The notes under the pieces are model-generated. The model worked only from the letters and a program-made list of their open reading frames with translations, was not told the origin of the DNA and searched no databases. Below are positions 21,797-28,993 of a stretch of DNA of 64,000 bases, piece by piece (position 1 is the first letter of the stretch; each line of letters starts with the position of its first letter). The position numbers and the translations under genes were made by a program. The DNA is from Massilia sp. TS11 (GTDB lineage Bacteria; Pseudomonadota; Gammaproteobacteria; Burkholderiales; Burkholderiaceae_D). The stretch lies in contig NZ_JAKLTS010000017.1 of the NCBI RefSeq assembly GCF_022012445.1, forward strand, positions 1-64,000, in the 5' to 3' direction.

Positions 21797-22939
21797 TCAC
21801 TCGCATAGGCCATAGATGCTGCTGCAAAGAGGGCCTACATCCTGGATTCGAAACATGTCGAAGTTGGTGCCACCACGGCTTGTCTTAGCCCACTCGATAA
21901 CTTGGTAAATTCCAGGCATCGGTAATGTGAAGTCGGTCTTGTGGCGCCCTGGAGTCTTGTCGGCAGCGAAAAATGTACTCATGTCGCGTTTGCTGCAGTC
22001 GGCGACCAGTCGCTCCCACTCGGCAACCCTTGCCACTTCTTCCGGGAACCGCTGACCAATCATCAAAAGTTCGTCTTTGCGCGCATGGATGCATGGCATG
22101 CAACCGACGCGCGTCATGCCTTTGGAATAGAGGGGGTTCGGCTTGACACCATGTTTGCGATGCATGGCAAACACATCCTCAACCGTCCATTTGAGAATCG
22201 GGCGAAAATTCCAAAGCTCAGCCTGCGTGTCGTTGTCAATGAATTTGCATTCATTCTCTGGCAGCAGCGCGCGGCTCGGGCTCTCGTCGGCGCGCACTCC
22301 CTGCCAGCTGATGATGTCGTCACCGGCGGCAAGCAGTGGTTTTTGAACCTGCGCGATGATTGGGTTGCGCTTCAATTCTTCGCTACAGAAGCGGGCCCGT
22401 GTCGATGGAAACCGACCCTTCCATAGGCAAAGGTCAAGAAACGGATTTCCGGTCGGGTGCAGGAGCGCCAGGGCGCGGTCTATCTTGTCTTGGCTAATAC
22501 CCTCAGCCGCCCAGCGCGCAGGAAGATTCGCTCGCTTTGTTGCAATCTGCGCCGAAAAGTCTGCTCGGATGGTGCGAATGGGGAAGACGGTATCGCTAAG
22601 ATACTGGACATATTCATAGGTTTCTTGATGCTCGTGGCCGGTATCAGCAAAAACGGCTTGCATGTTCTCGGCGCCGCGCTCGATAGCCAGCAGCAACAGC
22701 GCCGTGCTGTCTTTGCCGCCAGAGACTGAAATTATGTTGTGCTCGCCGCCGGATGTCGGCTGGCGGTTCAAGGCAAGCAGCCCGGCCTTCGAACCGTCAC
22801 CAGATTTCCACTGCTCAAAGCGAGCTACCTTATCGGGCGAGGAGAGGTCAGCGGCGCCTACCAATGCGTGGAACTCGGCTTCATCGGCAAAGCCACTCGT
22901 TTGGAGGGCGCCAGAAATATTGATGTTATGCTCGCTCAT
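21797..22939 (-). CDS. PAPS reductase/DndC-like PP-loop ATPase family protein
   Basis: The protein has 380 aa. The PP-loop SVSGGKDSTALLLLA is at about residue 73, followed by AVFADTGHEHQETYEYVQYL. Cysteines occur in DLCLWKGRFPSTRARFCSEELKR and GCMPCIHARKDELLMIGQ. This is the PAPS-reductase-like family found in many phages and in Dnd phosphorothioation systems. The Cys pattern suggests an Fe-S or metal site. The phage role is unknown; nucleobase or backbone sulfur chemistry, or counter-defence, are possibilities. It overlaps the upstream HTH gene by 4 bp. Confidence 0.85.
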   Translation of the reverse strand: MSEHNINISGALQTSGFADEAEFHALVGAADLSSPDKVARFEQWKSGDGSKAGLLALNRQPTSGGEHNIISVSGGKDSTALLLLAIERGAENMQAVFADTGHEHQETYEYVQYLSDTVFPIRTIRADFSAQIATKRANLPARWAAEGISQDKIDRALALLHPTGNPFLDLCLWKGRFPSTRARFCSEELKRNPIIAQVQKPLLAAGDDIISWQGVRADESPSRALLPENECKFIDNDTQAELWNFRPILKWTVEDVFAMHRKHGVKPNPLYSKGMTRVGCMPCIHARKDELLMIGQRFPEEVARVAEWERLVADCSKRDMSTFFAADKTPGRHKTDFTLPMPGIYQVIEWAKTSRGGTNFDMFRIQDVGPLCSSIYGLCE

Positions 22940-23325
22940 GTCGCAGCCCCTCCCGCCAGCGCGCCCACCATCGTCACGACGGCGCCGCGCATCTCAGCGT
23001 TCAAGCGCTGGAAATCTGACAGCAGACGTTGCTGCTGCTCGTCCTCGGCCTTCAGCGGTTTGAAATGCAGGACCGGTGCGCCGCCCAGCAGGTAGTCGTC
23101 TGTCGTGCGCAGCCAGTTGGCCAGCGCCCACAGTGTTCCCCGGCGTGGGATCTGCACACCATTCAGCCAATTGCTGATGGTCTGAGCGGTGATACCGCCG
23201 CTGTGCTCTTGAAAAGCCAGGGCCACATCGACTGGGTCGAGGCCATAGCCGTGCTGGACGAGCAGGGCCCGCAGCCGGTTGGAGAACTCGGAACGGCGCT
23301 GACGGGATGCCTGGCGCTTGGTCAC
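22936..23325 (-). CDS. XRE-like helix-turn-helix protein
   Basis: The protein has 129 aa from a GTG at 23325 that overlaps the previous stop as GTGA. The HTH is at about residues 15-75 (EFSNRLRALLVQHGYG, then GGITAQTISNWLNGVQIPRRGTLWALANWL). A hydrophobic C-terminal helix follows. It is probably an early regulator of replication genes; its target is unknown. Confidence 0.75.
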   Translation of the reverse strand: MTKRQASRQRRSEFSNRLRALLVQHGYGLDPVDVALAFQEHSGGITAQTISNWLNGVQIPRRGTLWALANWLRTTDDYLLGGAPVLHFKPLKAEDEQQQRLLSDFQRLNAEMRGAVVTMVGALAGGAAT

Positions 23326-23498
23326 GCGGCCACCTTTTCCTGCTCTTTGGCAGCCAGTCGATCCCACTCCTCCTGCCAGGTTTCAATGGCAGGGGAGCCA
23401 GGGTTCATGTGGTGGTCGTCGCGGCCGAGGCCAGCCTGAAACGCGACGCGCGCCTTCTCGCGGATGCGGTCTTTGGAGATGATCGGATCAGCGCACAT
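23322..23498 (-). CDS. Small charged phage protein, unknown
   Basis: The protein has 58 aa from ATG 23498. It contains SKDRIREKARVAFQAGLGRDDHHMNPGSPAIETW and is highly charged. It overlaps the cII-like gene by 11 bp and the HTH gene by 4 bp. The pattern suggests a small DNA- or protein-binding accessory. Confidence 0.6.
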   Translation of the reverse strand: MCADPIISKDRIREKARVAFQAGLGRDDHHMNPGSPAIETWQEEWDRLAAKEQEKVAA

Positions 23499-23967
23499 TG
23501 CCAGTCCCTTTCGATTCACGCGGGTCAGGCTCACACATGCTGTTCAGGCGCTCGAGCATCTGATGCATTGCGTTCTCGACGCGATAGACGGCGGCGCGCA
23601 CACGGTCGACCTCATGGCGCTCGATACGGCCGTCTGCCAACGCAGCATTGACCTCGGCACCGACATCGCCGTTCGACTTCCAGACGTGCGTCACCAGCTC
23701 GAGAATGGCCAAGTCGCTCGCTCCGACGTTGTCATCGATGCGGATCGCAACGTGGCCGTGGTTTGCGCAGAGTGCATGCAGCACTGCAAAGTTCGCGGTC
23801 AACCCCATCGCGGTATCTGCGTCAATCAGCGAAGGAACGTTGTGGCTGTGGTTCGGGTTGGCCTTATTGCGCAGGACAGCAGCGGACATTCCCATCCGCG
23901 GGGCCAGAGCTTCGCAGCCGCCTGGCGCTCCGTGCACGGTCTGGTGGAAAGCGTCTAAGACATTCAT
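23488..23967 (-). CDS. CII-type phage regulatory protein (CP76 family)
   Basis: The protein has 159 aa. The N-terminus NVLDAFHQTVHGAPGGCEALAPRMGMSAAVLRNKANPN and then ASDLAILELVTHVWKSNGDVG are the phage CII/CP76 pattern. These act as transcription activators or lysis-lysogeny regulators just downstream of cro. It is the first larger gene of the leftward early operon. Confidence 0.88.
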   Translation of the reverse strand: MNVLDAFHQTVHGAPGGCEALAPRMGMSAAVLRNKANPNHSHNVPSLIDADTAMGLTANFAVLHALCANHGHVAIRIDDNVGASDLAILELVTHVWKSNGDVGAEVNAALADGRIERHEVDRVRAAVYRVENAMHQMLERLNSMCEPDPRESKGTGNVR

Positions 23968-24046
23968 TCGTTACCCCTGTGAAAAAGTGTAGTTACTTGC
24001 AACGTTGTGAAACACAATCAAGCCATTGATGCTTCTGGAGGCCCTG

Positions 24047-24355
24047 ATGGCTGACTTGCGGGATTACCTTGTTCTGCTCTCGATCAATCCGGCCAATGCC
24101 GGTGATGCCGGCTTGGTGAAGGCGAACATCGAAGGGATTGACGCCGGCGCGAAGGCAGCTTGGTTCGATCCGGCGCACGTCGGCTTTTTCGTGACCACGC
24201 ACCTGATCGCCTCCGCTGTTTGGCTGCTCGTCATGCAGGGCACGACGACGATTCACGACCTGCTCGTGCTGGAGCTCGGCGAAGACTGGATGGCGCGCCG
24301 CGACAGCGTCGGCGAGCATTGGCTCAGGCGTCATGTCGGTCCTCCACGGCCATAG
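24047..24355 (+). CDS. Small phage protein opposite to the early operon
   Basis: The protein has 102 aa from ATG 24047, preceded by GGAGG at five bases, a strong signal that the gene is real. It has a hydrophobic segment HVGFFVTTHLIASAVWLLVMQG and ends LLVLELGEDWMARRDSVGEHWLRRHVG. It is antisense to the leftward early genes and overlaps the 3' end of the small membrane gene by 32 bp. No family is recognised. Confidence 0.55.
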   Translation: MADLRDYLVLLSINPANAGDAGLVKANIEGIDAGAKAAWFDPAHVGFFVTTHLIASAVWLLVMQGTTTIHDLLVLELGEDWMARRDSVGEHWLRRHVGPPRP

Positions 24356-24527
24356 TCTCGATATGCAGCGGGACCAGCCCAAAGACGTGACGCCAGGTGA
24401 TGACGTAGCCGTAGGCGCTCATGGCCTGCGCCATGAGGAAGCCGGCTCGACCCATGACGATCGTCCCCAGCCATTCCGGCCAGGTGAGGAACCAGCGCAT
24501 CGCGCGCGAGGTGCGGGCGACCTTCAT
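24324..24527 (-). CDS. Small membrane protein downstream of cro
   Basis: The protein has 67 aa, with a hydrophobic, Trp/aromatic-rich helix (EWLGTIVMGRAGFLMAQAMSAYGYVITW). ATG 24527 directly follows the cro-like stop and is preceded by GGAGG. Its function is unknown; an early membrane-acting protein is possible. Confidence 0.65.
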   Translation of the reverse strand: MKVARTSRAMRWFLTWPEWLGTIVMGRAGFLMAQAMSAYGYVITWRHVFGLVPLHIETMAVEDRHDA

Positions 24528-24716
24528 TCAAGCGGCCTCCGTATTCGGCGCGTCTTCGTCCTTGAATACTTCAGGACGAATGGCCCTCAAATACATGAGG
24601 CGCGCAGCAGGGATACCCGAATGCAGCCATTGGGACACTGCACCGGGCGTAACTTGGCAAAGTTCCGCAGTCTTTGCGGTGCCTCCAAGCAGGCTAATAA
24701 TTTTCGAGGTATCCAT
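24528..24716 (-). CDS. Cro-like HTH repressor
   Basis: The protein has 62 aa from ATG 24716. The HTH is DTSKIISLLGGTAKTAELCQVTPGAVSQWLHSGIPAARLMYL, typical of YdaS/Cro proteins. It is divergent from cI with operators between. Its -10 box lies so close (24724-24729) that the transcript should start at about 24717, making the mRNA leaderless or nearly so. A TTG at 24722 is a possible alternative start. Confidence 0.85.
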   Translation of the reverse strand: MDTSKIISLLGGTAKTAELCQVTPGAVSQWLHSGIPAARLMYLRAIRPEVFKDEDAPNTEAA

Positions 24717-24796
24717 GCACAATACTTTAGCGCACTAAAGTTTATGGCGCAAGGACTCTTAACTCACTAAAGGGTGAAATGTTTAGACTCCTAAAC
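24717..24796. promoter_or_regulatory. cI-cro operator region (OR) with pR
   Basis: Three sites match the half-site CTTTAG: 24725-24740 (CTTTAG-CGCA-CTAAAG, perfect), 24757-24772 (weaker left half) and 24781-24796 (GTTTAG-ACTC-CTAAAC). The leftward promoter reads TTGCGC, 17 bp, TAAAGT, and the first site covers its -10 box. The third site touches the cI start codon. The same perfect site recurs in reverse at 27241-27256. Confidence 0.85.
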
Positions 24797-25489
24797 ATGG
24801 AGACTCTTGGCGAACGACTGGATGAGGTAATGCGTGAGCTCGGCTTGCAAAAGCCCGTGGAGCTCGCGGAGTTCTGTGGCGTTAGCGAAGGGCTTGTCTC
24901 TCAGTGGTTTTCAGGCCGGACAAAACTTGGTCCGAAGCCGATGCTTGCCTTTTCAAAAACGCCCTTCAACCTTGAATGGATATCTGAGGGAAAGCTGCCG
25001 AAGTACCGACCATCTACAGCTCCGGCTGGAACTCTTGGTCAGGTCTCTGTTGATGGCGACGAGGACTCAGGTTTCATCAAGATCAAACGGGTGACTTTGA
25101 AACTTCAGGCGGGCTTCACCGGCTTTCAGATAGAGCAGGAGCCGGGCTCGTCCGGCTTGGCCAGCGTGCGGCGAGATTTCATCGAACGAAACGGCTACAT
25201 CCCTGAGAAGCTGCTGGCGATGGAAATCAAGGGTGAAAGCATGGTGCCGACCCTTTACCCTGGCGACACGATCATCATCAACACGGCCGACACAAAACTG
25301 GAAGACGGCGCTGTGTTCGCTATCAATTACGAGGGCGAGGCCGTGGTGAAGCGCCTGGAGCGCAACATGGGCCAGTGGCATCTAGTGTCGGACAACCCGG
25401 ACAAGCGCAAGTACCCGCATAAGAACTGCCGCGACGGCGAATGCATCATCGTCGGGCGAGTGGTGAAGAAGGAAAGCGAGAGGATTTAG
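24797..25489 (+). CDS. CI-type repressor (S24 family)
   Basis: The protein has 230 aa from ATG 24797; ATG 24779 would add six residues and overlap an operator. The N-terminal HTH is VELAEFCGVSEGLVSQWFSGRTKLG. The C-terminal S24 domain has the Ser in IKGESMVPTLYPGD and the Lys in VFAINYEGEAVVKRLE, so RecA-stimulated self-cleavage is expected. It maintains lysogeny by binding the CTTTAG operators on both sides. The next gene begins three bases after its stop. Confidence 0.95.
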   Translation: METLGERLDEVMRELGLQKPVELAEFCGVSEGLVSQWFSGRTKLGPKPMLAFSKTPFNLEWISEGKLPKYRPSTAPAGTLGQVSVDGDEDSGFIKIKRVTLKLQAGFTGFQIEQEPGSSGLASVRRDFIERNGYIPEKLLAMEIKGESMVPTLYPGDTIIINTADTKLEDGAVFAINYEGEAVVKRLERNMGQWHLVSDNPDKRKYPHKNCRDGECIIVGRVVKKESERI

Positions 25490-25491
25490 TC

Positions 25492-26307
25492 TTGACAAAG
25501 GATGCTGACGATCTACCGTCCGCCAATAAGACCAGAGCATTTTTGGCGGCATTCGGGCGGGATGACCCAGAACTCTCGTCGTTCACGCAAAATCTTCAGA
25601 TTCTTGAATCTCTTATTTTTCAGTCTGAAACTGAACTGGCTTCTGATCCTCCCGACACTCGGCGAATTTTCATTTTTGCGAATGACATTTCTTCATTACA
25701 TGCAGAGGTAAAAGCTCAGTTTGATAGGGCTATCGATAGGTTCGGCGCGGATCATGATTTGGTTTTGCGAGTAGTCCGAGCAGCTCTACGAATTCGAGCG
25801 CTGGGTGATGCTACGAGGCGGCTTGCCGATTCAATTGATGCTGGCCTCGATCCCGATGAAATTCAAGCCTTGCTGAAACAAGGCGCTGAACTTGTTCGCA
25901 GCGGCGAGCCTGCACCTGACGTTATGACGCGCCTTTACCGAAGCGCAATTGCAGCGAAGGCTGGACTCGGTGGCGGTTCGCGCCCGCCGGTTGACAGCGG
26001 AGGGGAAGGGTCGGATGATGATCGCATGAACGAGCGCATAAAACGCCTTGAGGACATTGCTGAGAAGACCACGGAGCGCCTTGCTTCTGTGGCACAGGAT
26101 GTCGCGGTTATCAAATCAAATTACGCGACGAGAGAAGACATTGCTGCGTTGCGGCGCGAAATTGCGGAGAAATTTGGTGAGTTATCTGGTCAGGCGAGAG
26201 ACGTGAGGACAGAAATGCATAAAAATTTCCACGGGATTACTTGGAAATTTGGATTGGCAATGGTCGGATTGCTTGCCGCAATGGCCAAAGGATTTCATTG
26301 GATTTAA
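25492..26307 (+). CDS. Lysogenic cargo protein: coiled coil plus C-terminal membrane helix
   Basis: The protein has 271 aa from a TTG at 25492, with GAGAGGA shortly before; the frame also has an upstream ATG at 25441 inside cI. Residues about 60-160 are helical. Residues about 190-245 form a coiled coil with NERIKRLEDIAEKTTERLASVAQDVAVIKSN. The end (WKFGLAMVGLLAAMAKGFHWI) is a single membrane helix. It is probably co-transcribed with cI, in the slot of lambda rexA/B, and lower in GC than neighbours. A superinfection-exclusion or defence role is inference. Confidence 0.75.
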   Translation: MTKDADDLPSANKTRAFLAAFGRDDPELSSFTQNLQILESLIFQSETELASDPPDTRRIFIFANDISSLHAEVKAQFDRAIDRFGADHDLVLRVVRAALRIRALGDATRRLADSIDAGLDPDEIQALLKQGAELVRSGEPAPDVMTRLYRSAIAAKAGLGGGSRPPVDSGGEGSDDDRMNERIKRLEDIAEKTTERLASVAQDVAVIKSNYATREDIAALRREIAEKFGELSGQARDVRTEMHKNFHGITWKFGLAMVGLLAAMAKGFHWI

Positions 26308-26327
26308 TCCAATTGTTGAGTCACTCG

Positions 26328-26352
26328 AAGCCCGCCACGAGCGGGCTTTTTT
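26328..26352 (+). terminator. Terminator of the cI operon
   Basis: A stem AAGCCCGC/GCGGGCTT with loop CACGA is followed by TTTT on the plus strand. It ends the cI plus cargo transcript. Confidence 0.9.
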
Positions 26353-26413
26353 GTGACAATCGGTGAGCCTTCAAGGATCAGGTTTCGATAGCATCAGATT
26401 TAGGAGGTATTGC

Positions 26414-26763
26414 ATGGAAATTTCCCTATTCTGGGTCGGATGCGCAATCGCCTGCGGGATTATCGCGTCGAATAAAGGCCGCTCGGTGGGCGGTTGGATT
26501 GTCCTCGGTTTTCTGTTCTCGATTTTCTCCCTGATTGTGATCCTGGTGCTGCCTTCGCTGTCGGCGGCGCCTGGAACACCAACGGCCGAGACTCACCGGA
26601 ATGCCCCGAGTGCGCCGAGCTGGTGCTGAAAGAGGCGATCAAGTGCGAGCATTGCGGCGCATCGATACCAGCGTTTTGTGATCCAGATCCTGAGCCGTCA
26701 AAGGCTGAAGAGTTCGGTCGGCGTCTTGGGAAGACGGTCGCCACACTTCAAAAAAAGGCATAG
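26414..26763 (+). pseudogene. Membrane-plus-zinc-ribbon gene, frameshifted
   Basis: The first frame (26414-26629, ribosome site AGGAGG) encodes two hydrophobic helices (EISLFWVGCAIACGIIASNKGRSVGGWIVLG) and then reads ETHRNAPSAPSWC to a stop. The -1 frame, open to 26763, continues with CPECAELVLKEAIKCEHCGASI, a zinc ribbon. Restoring one A in CGGAATGCC (26600-26601) gives ETHRKCPECAEL, a seamless join. A single-base deletion is therefore the simplest reading. I found no slippery heptamer. A sequencing error is the alternative. Confidence 0.75.
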
Positions 26764-26814
26764 CCGAGGAAATTGCACGCCAGAAGAAGAGATCAGATAG
26801 AGGAAAGTCAGACC

Positions 26815-27135
26815 ATGGCAATGTTGAAGTGCTCCGAATGTGGGAACGAATACAGCAGTACCGCGAGAGCGTGCCCAAGTTGTGGAGCGCGGCCAAAGAA
26901 GTTTAAGTGGTGGCTTTGGTTGCCGATTGCTTTGGTCGTGCTTTTTCTCGGATTTGGGGCCACTCTTTCGGACACGCCGGAAGCCAGGGCTAAGTTCGCG
27001 GATCGGAAGGCAATTGAACTTTGCTGGGAAGATCAGGCAAAGAAATCCAACACGCCAGTCGCTGCAAGAACAATCGCTGGATTTTGCGAAAAAATGGAAG
27101 CTGATTTCAAGGCGAAGTACGGAGTGAGTCCGTAA
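26815..27135 (+). CDS. Zinc-ribbon membrane protein, lysogenic cargo
   Basis: The protein has 106 aa from ATG 26815; an ATG two codons on is also possible. It has LKCSECGNEYSSTARACPSCGARP (two CxxC knuckles), a membrane helix WWLWLPIALVVLFLGFGAT and a periplasmic tail with two Cys (IELCWEDQ...TIAGFCEKME). It lies between cI cargo and the second operator, with its own terminator. Its role is unknown. Confidence 0.75.
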   Translation: MAMLKCSECGNEYSSTARACPSCGARPKKFKWWLWLPIALVVLFLGFGATLSDTPEARAKFADRKAIELCWEDQAKKSNTPVAARTIAGFCEKMEADFKAKYGVSP

Positions 27136-27153
27136 TCATCCTCCAAATATTCC

Positions 27154-27180
27154 AAGCCCCGTAACCGGGGCTTTTTTTTC
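27154..27180 (+). terminator. Terminator before the rightward early promoter
   Basis: A stem AAGCCCCG/CGGGGCTT with loop TAAC is followed by eight T residues. It isolates the lysogenic cargo from the early operon. Confidence 0.92.
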
Positions 27181-27205
27181 GTCCGCTTAACCTGCAGCAG
27201 AAAAA

Positions 27206-27257
27206 ATTTAGGAAGCTAAAGATTTTTGTTGCCTTCTGAACTTTAGTGCGCTAAAGT
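27206..27257 (+). promoter_or_regulatory. Second repressor operator and early promoter (OL/pL equivalent)
   Basis: Two sites are seen: TTTAG-GAAG-CTAAA (27207-27220) and CTTTAG-TGCG-CTAAAG (27241-27256). The second is the exact reverse complement of the site at 24725-24740. The promoter reads TTGCCT (27229-27234), 17 bp, TAAAGT (27252-27257), so the operator lies across the -10 box exactly as at pR. Confidence 0.85.
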
Positions 27258-27295
27258 TACTCCATCGACGCACCACCCACACGATGGAGTTCCAA

Positions 27296-27502
27296 ATGAC
27301 CGCAGCCACCAAACAGAAAGCCTCGCAGAGCGACCTGAGCGCCGCCGAGCGCCGCCTGATCGATGCATTCCGCCGCGCTGACTACAAGGCCCGTCTCGAC
27401 CTGGTTGATGCCGCTGAGGCTGCGGCGAATCGCTGGGCCGCGCCGAAGGTCGTCACGGTGGCGCCGCGCTCGCATCTGTCGCTGGTCGGCGCTGCAGCCT
27501 GA
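27296..27502 (+). CDS. First gene of the rightward early operon, unknown
   Basis: The protein has 68 aa from ATG 27296, preceded by GGAG at six bases; an ATG at 27284 is in frame. It is a short helical protein (SDLSAAERRLIDAFRRADYKARLDLVDAAEAAANRW). There is no known domain. Its promoter is repressed by CI. Confidence 0.65.
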   Translation: MTAATKQKASQSDLSAAERRLIDAFRRADYKARLDLVDAAEAAANRWAAPKVVTVAPRSHLSLVGAAA

Positions 27503-27513
27503 GCGAGGCCATC

Positions 27514-27855
27514 ATGGGTCACACCGATCCTTTTCTCGCCATCGACCGTCAGTACGAGCGCGACGAAGAAGCCGCCCAAGCACGGGCCGACTTCATCCAT
27601 GACCGCGCCATTGAGCTGATGCGTCGTGGCCAGCCTTGCTACCCGTTCACCGCGCCGGCCATCGAGCAGTTTCTCTATGTGCAGCTGGAGACTGTGGGGC
27701 GCGCGTTTGCGGCTCGTGTCGCAGGCGCTCTGGAAGCAGGCCATGACATCACCGAGACGTTCAGCGCTGAGCTGACTGCGTATTGGAAGCGCCAGGCTGA
27801 AGCGGAAGCTGAAACCGAATACGAAAAGCGCGCCGAAGCGGGGCGCAAACCCTGA
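27514..27855 (+). CDS. Early helical protein, unknown
   Basis: The protein has 113 aa, mostly helical and acidic (DEEAAQARADFIHDRAIELMRRGQ; ETEYEKRAEAGRKP). There is no recognisable domain. It lies in the CI-controlled early operon between two other small genes. Confidence 0.65.
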   Translation: MGHTDPFLAIDRQYERDEEAAQARADFIHDRAIELMRRGQPCYPFTAPAIEQFLYVQLETVGRAFAARVAGALEAGHDITETFSAELTAYWKRQAEAEAETEYEKRAEAGRKP

Positions 27856-27878
27856 CCACAACTGAAGGAGAAGATGCC

Positions 27879-28148
27879 GTGACTGACAGCGTCCTGGAAT
27901 ACAACCCTAATCACATGCTGGACATCCTGATCGGGAAGCTGCAGCTGAAGAACGATGCTGCTTTGGCCCGCGCGCTGGACGTGGCCCCGCCGGTGATCTC
28001 GAAGATTCGCCATCACCGCTTGCCGGTCGGGGCGTCGCTTCTGATCCGCATGCACGAGGTGACGGGCCTGAGCATCCGTGATCTGCGTGATCTGATGGGC
28101 GACCGTCGCACGAAGTTCCGTCAGATGGACGTTGGCGGGGAATCCTAA
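27879..28148 (+). CDS. XRE-like HTH early regulator
   Basis: The protein has 89 aa from a GTG at 27879 with GAAGGAG upstream. The HTH is clear: LQLKNDAALARALDVAPPVISKIRHHRLPVGASLLIRMHEVTGLSI. It resembles small XRE regulators in early phage operons. Its target is unknown. Confidence 0.75.
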   Translation: MTDSVLEYNPNHMLDILIGKLQLKNDAALARALDVAPPVISKIRHHRLPVGASLLIRMHEVTGLSIRDLRDLMGDRRTKFRQMDVGGES

Positions 28149-28171
28149 TAGTTCAATCCGACCTTCTTGAA

Positions 28172-28345
28172 ATGAACCTGATCTTGATATCTCCCGAGCA
28201 TTGCCTGTATCGGAATGGTCCGATCCCCTATGCCGAGGGGCATGGCGACAGGCTGCCTGGGCAACTGGCCGAAACAGCGACGGCCACGGCCTACAGGCAG
28301 AAAAAGCGGTCTGACTTACGGATGCGCTCACCTGAACGGCATTGA
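28172..28345 (+). CDS. Possible 57-aa peptide
   Basis: The frame begins NLILISPEHCLYRNG and ends MRSPERH. The start has no convincing ribosome site. It fills the gap before the tRNA genes, but codon use alone does not prove it. Confidence 0.3.
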   Translation: MNLILISPEHCLYRNGPIPYAEGHGDRLPGQLAETATATAYRQKKRSDLRMRSPERH

Positions 28346-28484
28346 AGGTGGGCGCGACGGCAGAGCCGAAATAGCTGAGGTCTCAATGACTAAAACGCCG
28401 CTGCTGGACGAAAGCAGCGCCCGAGCTGGGGAAGGGCCAGCACGTAGTAGGGCAACCGCCTGGGCCTTAACCAGGCGGCACACA
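28346..28484 (+). other. Intergenic leader before tRNA-Gly
   Basis: There is no gene. A stem CCGCCTGG/CCAGGCGG (about 28457-28478) lies just before the tRNA and may separate or process the transcript. Confidence 0.4.
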
Positions 28485-28557
28485 GCGGCCATAGCTCAGC
28501 AGGTAGAGCACGGTCCTTCCAAGTCCGGTGTCACGAGTTCGAATCTCGTTGGCCGCT
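28485..28557 (+). tRNA. tRNA-Gly(TCC), phage-encoded
   Basis: The acceptor is GCGGCCA/TGGCCGC, the D arm AGCTCAGCAGGTAGAGC, the anticodon loop CTTCCAA (anticodon TCC) and the T arm ACGAG TTCGAAT CTCGT. The discriminator is T, as for bacterial tRNA-Gly. CCA is not encoded. Confidence 0.92.
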
Positions 28558-28719
28558 GTGTGGTGAATGCGCAGGCTGATGCGCGGTGCAGGGGCGTCAA
28601 CGGGTTGGGGTATCCCGGCCGACACCAAATCCTAAAAGCCGTGGATCAGCACCGGCCACCACACGCCAGCCTGAGTGCGCACAGGCCCATGCCGGACATG
28701 GTTAAAGCCGGATGAACAT
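28558..28719 (+). other. Spacer between the two tRNA genes
   Basis: The 162 bp show no open frame with a good start and no clear RNA fold that I could identify. Confidence 0.4.
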
Positions 28720-28796
28720 CGGGGCGTAGCTCAGACAGGTAGAGCGGCCGGTTTGGGACCGGCAGGCCACAGGTTCAAGTCCTGTCGCCCCGACCA
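28720..28796 (+). tRNA. tRNA-Pro(TGG), phage-encoded
   Basis: The acceptor is CGGGGCG/CGCCCCG, including the C1 start typical of tRNA-Pro. The D arm is AGCTCAGACAGGTAGAGC. The anticodon stem GCCGG/CCGGC encloses TTTGGGA (anticodon TGG). The T arm is ACAGG TTCAAGT CCTGT and CCA is encoded. Confidence 0.93.
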
Positions 28797-28819
28797 GAGA
28801 AATCCACCAGGGGAAGACC

Positions 28820-28993
28820 ATGGGAAATCTGAAACAGCAGGGTTACCGCTTCATGGTGCATACGAAGGCCAAGCAGGCGTTCTGGTGCCATCCGCAGAGC
28901 GTCATAACGGAGTGCCAGGGCGACGGCTGGATCGACTGCACCGACATGGGTGATGCCGAGTTCGACGCCTTGCTCGCCGAGGTTCGCAAATGA
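28820..28993 (+). CDS. Small early protein, unknown
   Basis: The protein has 57 aa: GNLKQQGYRFMVHTKAKQAFWCHP and then DWIDCTDM-like acidic residues. GGGGAAG lies just before ATG 28820 and the stop overlaps the next start as ATGA. Confidence 0.7.
   Translation: MGNLKQQGYRFMVHTKAKQAFWCHPQSVITECQGDGWIDCTDMGDAEFDALLAEVRK

Noticed and set aside
26560-26640. Programmed frameshift in the zinc-ribbon gene
   Set aside because: No X XXY YYZ heptamer in the overlap; a single missing A explains the break.
26494-26763. Stand-alone 89-aa zinc-ribbon protein
   Set aside because: Its first part is the out-of-frame reading of the membrane gene; only the zinc-ribbon end is real, so it was treated as part of a frameshifted gene.
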